Source of the DNA: Sphingopyxis sp. LK2115
Lineage (GTDB): Bacteria; Pseudomonadota; Alphaproteobacteria; Sphingomonadales; Sphingomonadaceae
Reading direction: 5' to 3'
Assembly (NCBI RefSeq): GCF_014595975.1
Contig: NZ_JABWGQ010000056.1
Span: 62,001-126,000 of the forward strand
DNA length: 64,000 nt
In this document: piece by piece, positions 57,561 to 64,000 of the stretch
Position numbering within the stretch: the stretch's first letter is position 1
How the letters are laid out: the number at the start of each line of letters is the position of its first letter
Made by a program: the position numbers and the translations under genes
The notes under the pieces: model-generated
Told to the model about the DNA's origin: nothing
The model's database searches: none
Seen by the model: only the letters and a program-made list of their open reading frames with translations

Positions 57561-59155
57561 GTGAGCGAAGGCAGCGCGGCGAGCGAAATCTATATTGGCC
57601 TCGGCGGCGGCGGGGCGCCGGAAGGGCCGCGGCAATCGCTGGTTCTGAAGCGCGCAAACCGCCACGGGCTGATCGCCGGTGCGACGGGCACCGGCAAGAC
57701 GGTGACGTTGCAGGGACTGGCAGAGGGTTTTTCGGCGGTGGGCGTGCCTGTCTTTGTCGCCGATGTGAAGGGCGACCTTGCCGGCATGGCGATGGCGGGC
57801 AGCCCGACCGCCAAGGTGCACGAACCCTTTTCGAAGCGCGCCGCCGAAATCGGCGACACCGGCTGGGCCTATCGCGACAATCCGGTGATATTTTGGGACC
57901 TGTTCGGCGAACAGGGACATCCGGTGCGCACGACGATTTCCGAAATGGGGCCGCTGCTGCTCGCGCGGTTGATGGGGCTCAATGAAACGCAGGAAGGCGT
58001 GCTGGCCATTGCGTTCAGGGTTGCCGACGAACAGAATATGCTGCTGCTCGATCTGGGCGATTTGCAGGCGATGCTCGTCTGGTGCGCGGAAAATGCCGAC
58101 GAACTGACCGCAAAATATGGCAATGTCACCAAGGCGAGCGTCGGCGCGATCCAGCGGCAACTGCTGACGCTTGAAAGCCAAGGCGGCGATCATTTCTTCG
58201 GCGAGCCCGCGCTCGATATTCAGGACATGATCCGCACCGACGAAAATGGCCGCGGTTATGTGAATATCCTTGCCGCCGACAAGCTGATGGCGAGCCCCAA
58301 ACTCTATGCGACCTTTCTGCTGTGGCTGTTGAGCGAGATGTTCGAGACGCTGCCCGAAGTTGGCGATCCCGACAAGCCCAAGCTGGTTTTCTTCTTCGAC
58401 GAGGCGCATCTGCTGTTCGACGATGCGCCGCCCGCGCTGTCCGAAAAGATCGAACAGGTCGTGCGCCTGATCCGCTCGAAAGGCGTTGGCGTCTATTTTG
58501 TGACGCAGAACCCGATTGACATTCCCGATGCGGTCGCGGGTCAGCTGGGCAATCGTGTCCAGCATGCGCTGCGAGCCTTTACCCCGCGCGATCAGAAGGC
58601 CGTGAAGGCGGCCGCCGACACCTTTCGCCCCAATCCGAAGATCGATGTCGCGCGTGAGATCACCGAGCTTCGCGTCGGCGAGGCGCTGGTGTCGCTGCTG
58701 ATGCCCGACGGCGCGCCGTCGCCGGTTGAGCGCACTTTGATCAAGCCGCCCTGCTCGCGCGTGGGGCCGCTCGACGCCAGGGAACGCGCGATCATCCAGT
58801 CTGTCTCGCCCGTCGAGGGCAAATATGACACGGCGGTCGACCGCGAAAGCGCCGAGGAACTGCTCGCCGCCAAGGCCGAGCAGGCGCAGGCAGCGGCGAT
58901 CGAAGCGAAGGCGCAGGAAGAGGCCGACAAGGCGGCGGCGATCGCCGCGAAGGAAGAAGCGAAGCGCAAGGCGGCCGAGGAACGCGAACGCATCCGGCTG
59001 GAAAGGGCCGCGGCACGCGAGGCGGCGAAGCCGAGCATGGCCGAAAAAATGATGCAGTCGGCGGCGCGGTCGGCGGCGACGAGCCTCGGTCGGCAGGTCG
59101 CGGGCCGACTGGGCGGCCAACTGATCGCGGCATTCTGGGCAGCCTGTTCAAATAG
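57561..59155 (+). CDS. HerA-like DUF853 ATPase (helicase family), frameshifted at its last codons
   Basis: The gene encodes about 531 residues of a HerA/FtsK-type ATPase with Walker A GATGTGKT (40-47) and Walker [11 protein letters not shown] (Asp at about 280). A long Glu/Ala/Lys-rich coiled coil covers roughly residues 420-490, and the end matches [19 protein letters not shown]. The GTG start at 57561 has GGAGG six bases upstream. Near 59126 one base is missing: ATCCGCGGC would give [11 protein letters not shown] then TAG at 59153. As sequenced, the frame misses this stop and reads on into the P450. Function is unproven; relatives are bacterial DNA-handling ATPases. Confidence 0.85.
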
Positions 59156-59228
59156 GTCGTCGTTCACCAGCGCCGACCCGTCATCTTTGCAGTCGACTTC
59201 GCGCGCGAATCGCGGCAGCTTTGGTTGC

Positions 59229-60515
59229 ATGATAAAACCTATATTGCCTGGAGAGGTAGCCGCCGCGGTCGTCAATCCCGTCGCCTATGGAGCGTGGGAG
59301 CCGCTTCACGAACAGCTCGCCTGGGCGCGGGCGAATATGCCGCTGGGCGTCGCGGAAAATCCGAACCACGATCCGTTCTGGCTCGTAACGCGCCACGCCG
59401 ATATCATGGCGATCAGCCGCGACCAGCAGCGCTTTGCGAACGGCATCCGGCCGACGGTGCTGACCGACCGCGCGGGCGAGGCGCTGGCGCGCGCGGCGAC
59501 GCCGGGGGGCGACGGCCATCTGGTGCGGTCGCTCGTCCAGATGGATGCACCCGACCATATGAAATACCGGCTGCTGACGCAAAGCTGGTTCATGCCCAGG
59601 AATCTGAAGACGATCGAAGACCGGATTCGGCAGATCGCCCGCGACTCGGTCGAGCACATGCTGGCGACCGGAGGGTCGTGCGATTTCGCGCGCGACGTCG
59701 CGGCGCATTATCCGCTGCGCGTTATCATGGACATATTGGGAGTGCCGCCGGAAGACGAACCGCGGATGCTGATGCTGACGCAGCAATTGTTCGGCCCGAC
59801 CGATCCAGAGCTTAACCGCAGCCGCGAAGCGATCACCAGCTCTGAACAGGCGATTGCAATGCTGCAATATGTCATCGCCGATTTCGAGGCCTATTTCGGC
59901 GCGCTGACCGCCGACCGTCGCGCCCATCCGCGCGAGGATATTGCGACGGTGATCGCCAATGCGATGGTCGGGGGCGAACGCATCCCCGACCGCGAACTCG
60001 CCGGCTATTATATGATTATTGCGACTGCGGGGCACGACACGACGAGTGCATCGACCGCGGGGGCGATCATGGAACTGGCGCGCAACCCGGTCCTGTTCGA
60101 GCGGTTCCGCGATGCGGCGAGCGACAAGGCGGGGTTGATCGAAGAGGCGATCCGTTGGACGACGCCGGTGCAGCATTTCATGCGCAGCGCGAAAGAGGAT
60201 GTCGAGATCGGCGGGCAGATGATCCGCGCGGGCGACTGGCTGATGCTGAACTATGTTTCCGCGAACCGCGACGAGGCCGCTTTTACCGATCCTTTCGTTT
60301 TCGATCCCGATCGCGAGAAGAACCAGCAGATCGCCTTTGGTTTCGGTGCGCATGTCTGCCTGGGGCAACATCTGGCGCGGCTGGAGATGCGGATTTTGAT
60401 GGAAGAGTTGCTGCCGCGGCTGACCAGCCTGGAGCTGGCGGGCGAGCCCGCGCGCGTCGAATCGGTGTTCGTCGGCGGGCTGAAGCGGCTGCCGGTCCGG
60501 TTTACTGCGGCGTAG
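59229..60515 (+). CDS. Cytochrome P450
   Basis: The 428-residue product is a bacterial class I P450. The I-helix motif AGHDTTS is at 267-273, the ExxR pair E306/R309 in EEAIRW, and the heme cysteine is C377 in [15 protein letters not shown]. It is a soluble type, likely fed by a ferredoxin encoded elsewhere. The ATG at 59229 begins [12 protein letters not shown], a normal P450 N-terminus, in the same frame as the read-through ATPase. Substrate unknown. The 73 bases before it hold no clear promoter. Confidence 0.93.
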   Translation: MIKPILPGEVAAAVVNPVAYGAWEPLHEQLAWARANMPLGVAENPNHDPFWLVTRHADIMAISRDQQRFANGIRPTVLTDRAGEALARAATPGGDGHLVRSLVQMDAPDHMKYRLLTQSWFMPRNLKTIEDRIRQIARDSVEHMLATGGSCDFARDVAAHYPLRVIMDILGVPPEDEPRMLMLTQQLFGPTDPELNRSREAITSSEQAIAMLQYVIADFEAYFGALTADRRAHPREDIATVIANAMVGGERIPDRELAGYYMIIATAGHDTTSASTAGAIMELARNPVLFERFRDAASDKAGLIEEAIRWTTPVQHFMRSAKEDVEIGGQMIRAGDWLMLNYVSANRDEAAFTDPFVFDPDREKNQQIAFGFGAHVCLGQHLARLEMRILMEELLPRLTSLELAGEPARVESVFVGGLKRLPVRFTAA

Positions 60516-60559
60516 CGGCGCGTCTGGATTCCGGTCCGACGGGTTCCGTCCGCTAAGGG

Positions 60560-60593
60560 CCGTTCGCATCCCGCCTTGGTTCGACGCGAACGG
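60560..60593. repeat. Inverted repeat between convergent P450 and cupin genes
   Basis: CCGTTCGC and GCGAACGG are exact complements separated by 18 bases, in the gap between the P450 and cupin stops. There is no T run, so it is a poor terminator. Confidence 0.35.
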
Positions 60594-60635
60594 ACCGGGC
60601 GCGCGCCCTGAAATCGCCCGGCACGCCGTCCCCGC

Positions 60636-61103
60636 TCACGGAATCCGCCTGGTTGGATAGGGGGTGCCGTCCTTGTGGAAATAGCCGTCGGGCGTGAAGA
60701 TCATGTCGATGTCCGAATAGCCGCCGCCGGTGTCATATTTCTTGCCGCCGCCGAGCGCGACGAAGACGCAGTCGGCATCGGATTCGTTGATGAGGTGATG
60801 GCCGTTGGTGCTGCCCTTGGGCCACACCGCAATGTCGCCCGCGCGCATGATGTGGCGGCCGTCGTCCTCGACCAGCACCGCCTCGCCCGAAATCATGACC
60901 AGCATCTCATCCTCGCCGTCGTGCCAGTGGCGCTGCGACGACCAGGCGCCGGGTTTGAGCACCACATGGCTCGCGGCGAAATCGCTGAGGCCTGTCGGCG
61001 GCGCGAGGCGGCGATACCAGCGGCCCTGGACCGGCTTGTCATAGGGCGCGGGATAGCCGGTGACATTGGTTTGCGGGATGGCGTCGAGATCGAGTTTGGG
61101 CAT
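60636..61103 (-). CDS. Cupin domain protein
   Basis: The 155-residue product has a single cupin barrel with metal-binding motif 1 QRHWHDGEDEMLVMISGEAV and motif 2 AGDIAVWPKGSTNGHHLIN. It is likely a metal-dependent isomerase, dioxygenase or binding protein; the residues do not decide which. The start at 61103 is the first ATG of a clear coding frame. It is convergent with the P450. Confidence 0.82.
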   Translation of the reverse strand: MPKLDLDAIPQTNVTGYPAPYDKPVQGRWYRRLAPPTGLSDFAASHVVLKPGAWSSQRHWHDGEDEMLVMISGEAVLVEDDGRHIMRAGDIAVWPKGSTNGHHLINESDADCVFVALGGGKKYDTGGGYSDIDMIFTPDGYFHKDGTPYPTRRIP

Positions 61104-61134
61104 GGCGGTCCTCCTGGCGCCTCTTGCCGCTCGC

Positions 61135-61208
61135 ATCGAGCGAAGTCGAGATGCCCGTCGGCAGGGCGCGAGGACGATTGGTGTCTCGACTTCGCTCGAC
61201 ACGAACGG
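61135..61208. repeat. Dispersed inverted-repeat element (copy 2)
   Basis: The arms ATCGAGCGAAGTCGAGAT and TCTCGACTTCGCTCGACACG (with GAACGG after) match copy 1 at 35504-35576; the centres differ. It lies between the cupin and dapE genes. Confidence 0.75.
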
Positions 61209-61221
61209 ATAAAGGGCGTTG

Positions 61222-62358
61222 ATGAAGATTATGACCGACCCCGTCGAACTCGCCAAGGCGTTGATCGCCACGCCCTCCATCACCCCGGCCAGGGGCGCGG
61301 TGTTCGATGTGCTTGAGGCGGCGCTCGTTCCGCTCGGTTTCACCGTTGAGCGCTTCATCGACGGGATTGAGCCGGACGGGCCGGTCGAGAACCTGCTCGC
61401 GGTGCGGCGCGGGAGCGGCCCAAGACATTTTGGCTTTGCGGGGCATCTCGACGTCGTGCCGCCGGGGGTGGGATGGACGGGCGATGCTTTCGATCCGCAA
61501 GTGCGCGGCGAGTTGCTCTTCGGGCGCGGTGCGGTCGACATGAAGGGGGCAATCGCCGCCTTTGTCGCCGCTGCCGCCGCGACGCCGCGGGATGCCGGGA
61601 CGATCAGCCTGATCATCACCGGCGATGAGGAAGGCCCGGCGATCTTCGGCACCCGCGCGCTGATGGAGCATATGGACGCGCGCGGGATCCGGCCCGACAT
61701 GATCGTCGTCGGCGAGCCGACGTCGGTGAACCGGCTGGGCGACATGGTGAAGATCGGGCGGCGGGGGTCGGTCAATATCTGGATCGACGTGCCGGGGACG
61801 CAGGGTCATGTCGCCTACCCGCATCTCGCCGATAATCCGATTCCCAAGCTGGTAAAGATTTTGGCCGCGATCGATGCGGTCGTGCTGGACGAAGGCAGTG
61901 ACTGGTTTCAGCCGTCGAATATCGAGTTCACCGACATTGAGGTTGGCAACGGCGCAACCAACGTCATTCCCGCCTCGGCGCGTGCGCGGATGTCGATCCG
62001 CTTCAACGATCAGCATCGGGGCGCCGAGCTGGTGGCGATGATCGAGCGCATTGCGCACGCGGTCGAGCCAGCGGCCAAGGTGCTTGGCAGGATTTCGGGC
62101 GAGGCGTTTCTGACGCCGCCGGGCGAACTGTCCGAACTGGTCGCCGAAGCGATCCATGCCGAGACCGATGTGGTCGCGGAAATGTCGACAACGGGCGGCA
62201 CGTCGGACGCGCGTTTCCTCCACGCGCTGTGCCCGGTGGTCGAATTCGGGCTGACCAATGCGACGATGCACAAGCTTGATGAGGCGGTGGCGGTGGCGGA
62301 TCTGCACAGGCTGACGGCGATTTATCGCGGGGTGTTGATGCGGGCGCTGGTGGGCTGA
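61222..62358 (+). CDS. dapE: Succinyl-diaminopimelate desuccinylase
   Basis: The 378-residue zinc hydrolase makes LL-diaminopimelate for lysine and peptidoglycan. Zinc ligands: H75 in AGHLDVVPPG, D106 in VDMKGA, and the glutamate pair E136/E137 in GDEEGPA. The dimerisation domain and the catalytic His in VAYPHLADN are present. The start at 61222 has AAAGGG five bases upstream. Length is normal. Confidence 0.94.
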   Translation: MKIMTDPVELAKALIATPSITPARGAVFDVLEAALVPLGFTVERFIDGIEPDGPVENLLAVRRGSGPRHFGFAGHLDVVPPGVGWTGDAFDPQVRGELLFGRGAVDMKGAIAAFVAAAAATPRDAGTISLIITGDEEGPAIFGTRALMEHMDARGIRPDMIVVGEPTSVNRLGDMVKIGRRGSVNIWIDVPGTQGHVAYPHLADNPIPKLVKILAAIDAVVLDEGSDWFQPSNIEFTDIEVGNGATNVIPASARARMSIRFNDQHRGAELVAMIERIAHAVEPAAKVLGRISGEAFLTPPGELSELVAEAIHAETDVVAEMSTTGGTSDARFLHALCPVVEFGLTNATMHKLDEAVAVADLHRLTAIYRGVLMRALVG

Positions 62359-62551
62359 AACCTGTTTCGCGCAAGGACGCGAATGCGCGAAGAAGAATAG
62401 TCTCGCCCAAAGACACGAAGATGGGGCGAAAGTCCCCGATGCGGGCTGGCCGCCACAGGCGATCAACAGGCGCGCTTCCATTAAGGGGCTTCGCGCGATC
62501 CGCAGGCAGCGGCGCTTGTGCAGACTGTCGGCTTTGCGCCTTTGCGTGCGA

Positions 62552-63130
62552 TCAATCTTCTCTTGCGCGCCGCAGGATCACATAGACTGCGCCCGCGCCG
62601 CCGTGGCTGATATGCGCCGGGCGCAGCGCGACGATTTGATCGGCGTGGGGCGAGACGGCGAGCCAGTCGGGGAGCGAGGCGCGGATTGCACCGCGCGGGC
62701 GCGGCAGTCCGTGCATCCGGGGCATGCGGTCGGCGCCGGGGCGCAGGCGCCCGGCGACGACGAGCAGCACGCGCGCGCCGCGGAGCAGCGCGCGATGGAT
62801 GGCGTCGTCGAGCCGTGCCTGTGCCGAGGCGAGCGTGTGACCGTGCAGGTCGATGCTCATGTCGGGGCGGACGAGCCCCTTGCGCAGGCGCCGATCCCAA
62901 TGGCCGTCGAGCGTTGCCGCGCTGAGCGAGCGGCGTGGCGGCACAAGAGAGGCAGAGTTGCGCGTCGGGACGGCAGCGCGCGGAGCGGCGCTGGGCAGCG
63001 GGGGCTTGGGCGGCGCGACGGTCGGCGGCGCGGCCGGAGCAAGCGGGGATGGCGCTTTCGGCAGCGGCGTCACTGTCGCCGCGACCTTTTTCCACAGCGC
63101 GCTTTCTTCGGGAGCGAGGCGCCGCGGCAT
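62552..63130 (-). CDS. Smr/MutS family endonuclease domain protein
   Basis: The 192-residue product has a basic, Pro/Ala-rich N-terminus (residues 1-70, likely disordered) and a C-terminal Smr domain with DLHGHTLASAQARL and VLLVVAGRLRPG. The Smr domain is a DNA or RNA endonuclease module. It starts seven bases after the mltA stop, an arrangement seen in many alphaproteobacteria, so the genes are co-transcribed. Target nucleic acid unknown. Confidence 0.9.
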   Translation of the reverse strand: MPRRLAPEESALWKKVAATVTPLPKAPSPLAPAAPPTVAPPKPPLPSAAPRAAVPTRNSASLVPPRRSLSAATLDGHWDRRLRKGLVRPDMSIDLHGHTLASAQARLDDAIHRALLRGARVLLVVAGRLRPGADRMPRMHGLPRPRGAIRASLPDWLAVSPHADQIVALRPAHISHGGAGAVYVILRRARED

Positions 63131-63137
63131 CGCCTGG

Positions 63138-64000
63138 TCAGCCTTCGGGAAGCAGGCGCGCGATGCTGGCGCGGGGCAGCAGCAAGAGCGCGCTCCCGCG
63201 CGCCTGCATGCCGCCGGCGATCGCGCGCGCTTCTTCGCCCGCGCCCCAGAAGCTGTCAAAGCGGTTGGCGCCCTTGATCGCGCCGCCGGTGTCCTGTGCC
63301 ACCCACAATCCGTTCGGTTCGGCGCGGTCGAGCGAGAGGAAAACAGGGGCGCCGAGCGGCACATATTTGGGGTCGGCGGCAACGCTGACCCGGCCGGTTA
63401 CGGGCACGCCGAGCGCGCCGAGCGGGCCGGGACCCGTGAGTTCGCGGAAAAAGACCCAGCTGGGATTTTCGTTCATCACCGCGGCGCCGCGCACCGGATC
63501 CGCGCGCAGATGATCCAGGATGCCCTGCATCGACGCCTGCCCGCGCTGCAGTTCGCCGCGATCGAGCAGCAGCTTGCCGATGCCCACATAGGAGCGGCCG
63601 TTCTGACCATCATATCCGATACGCATCACGCTGCCGTCGGGAAGGCGGAGGCGGCCCGAACCCTGCACCTGGAGGAAAAAGAACTCGGCGGCGTCGGCGG
63701 CCCACGCCAGTTCGAGTCCACGCCCTTCGAGCGCACCCGATTCGATCGCAATGCGATCGTAATAGGGCACAAAGCTTGATCCATCGACGCGGCCGCGGAT
63801 CCTGCGGCCTTTGAGGTCGTCGGCGAACTGGCCGAGATCGACTTCGACGAGATCGGCGGGGCGGCGATAGATGGGCACGTCATAGCCCGGCTGCCGGATG
63901 CGCGAGGCCGCGATTTCGGGCTCGTAATAGCCGGTGACGAAGGCGGCGCCGGTGCCGACCTGCACCGTACCGAAATAGCGCGCGAAGAAGGCGGCGGCGT
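63138..64000 (-). CDS. mltA: Membrane-bound lytic transglycosylase A (5' end outside the window)
   Basis: The visible 287 residues are the C-terminal part of MltA, which cleaves peptidoglycan glycan chains. GYYEPEIAASR, then FFLQVQGSGRLRLPDGSVMRIGYDGQNGRSYVGIG and the 3D-domain catalytic Asp in VAQDTGGAIKG are family signatures. The N-terminus lies beyond base 64000. It is followed by smr after seven bases. Confidence 0.93.
   Translation of the reverse strand, partial: AAAFFARYFGTVQVGTGAAFVTGYYEPEIAASRIRQPGYDVPIYRRPADLVEVDLGQFADDLKGRRIRGRVDGSSFVPYYDRIAIESGALEGRGLELAWAADAAEFFFLQVQGSGRLRLPDGSVMRIGYDGQNGRSYVGIGKLLLDRGELQRGQASMQGILDHLRADPVRGAAVMNENPSWVFFRELTGPGPLGALGVPVTGRVSVAADPKYVPLGAPVFLSLDRAEPNGLWVAQDTGGAIKGANRFDSFWGAGEEARAIAGGMQARGSALLLLPRASIARLLPEG

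Noticed and set aside
62359..62551. Gap between dapE and smr as a possible small gene or RNA
   Set aside because: Only loosely repeated CGCGCAA/GACGCGAA-type sequence is seen, with no open frame or stable structure.
1..64000. Search for tRNA, rRNA, CRISPR arrays, IS elements and prophage genes
   Set aside because: I saw no cloverleaf with a T-loop, no spaced direct repeats, no transposase or integrase motif.

Overview
The window is a gene-dense chromosomal segment of a high-GC alphaproteobacterium, most likely a member of the Sphingomonadales (Sphingopyxis or Sphingomonas type). Support: two tandem TonB-dependent receptors with cysteine-pair signatures, a CtrA-inhibitor SciP (DUF1153) gene, a short-form HisG, a DUF3576-leuS-lptE-holA cluster, a ligase-associated DNA-damage helicase with PdeM, a K+-independent H+-pyrophosphatase and a CrtZ carotenoid hydroxylase. 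The genus is an inference from gene content and codon style; there is no rRNA or other marker here. I saw no tRNA, rRNA, CRISPR array, insertion sequence, integrase or phage gene.

Layout. 0-8.8 kb: flavodoxin-like protein, then on the minus strand DUF3576 lipoprotein-leuS-lptE-holA; an exported protein; ThiE-like protein, YggS and glutaminase. 8.8-13.1 kb: DEXH helicase, double retropepsin-like protease and PdeM phosphoesterase. 13.2-19.0 kb: two tandem TonB-dependent receptors, each followed by an intrinsic terminator. 19.2-21.9 kb: sdhCDA without sdhB. 22-26.7 kb: decayed ParD-like antitoxin with a perfect palindrome, small membrane protein, quinone oxidoreductase, and leuC-MBL lactonase-leuD. 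26.8-31.9 kb: crtZ, then a minus-strand run scoA-scoB-membrane protein (frameshifted)-epimerase-GST, with a divergent LysR regulator. 32-39.6 kb: mixed metabolic genes (HAD, DUF2855, SMP-30, 2OG oxygenase, aldehyde dehydrogenase, FolM-like/FolB, two GNATs). 39.8-46.8 kb: rplU-rpmA, lepA, GNAT, lipoproteins, sciP, mnmA. 46.8-55.2 kb: DUF4345, DUF2332, hisG-hisD, nusB-thiL (with a broken esterase opposite) and hppA. 55.3-64 kb: S9 peptidase, HerA-like ATPase, cytochrome P450, cupin, dapE, smr and the 3' part of mltA.

How the genes work together: most is housekeeping (translation: leuS, rplU, rpmA, lepA, mnmA, nusB; replication: holA; envelope: lptE, mltA, dapE, lipoproteins; central metabolism: sdh, sco, leu, his, thiL). 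The accessory flavour comes from nutrient uptake by the two receptors and from oxidative or catabolic enzymes.

The most striking apparent novelty, a 985-residue HerA-ATPase/P450 fusion, is best explained by a one-base deletion that removes the ATPase stop codon. Two further genes carry single-base frameshifts, so sequence quality should be checked before biology is built on them. I did not find a convincing undescribed multi-gene system. The nearest candidates are the lactonase-like gene locked between leuC and leuD and the retropepsin between the repair helicase and PdeM.
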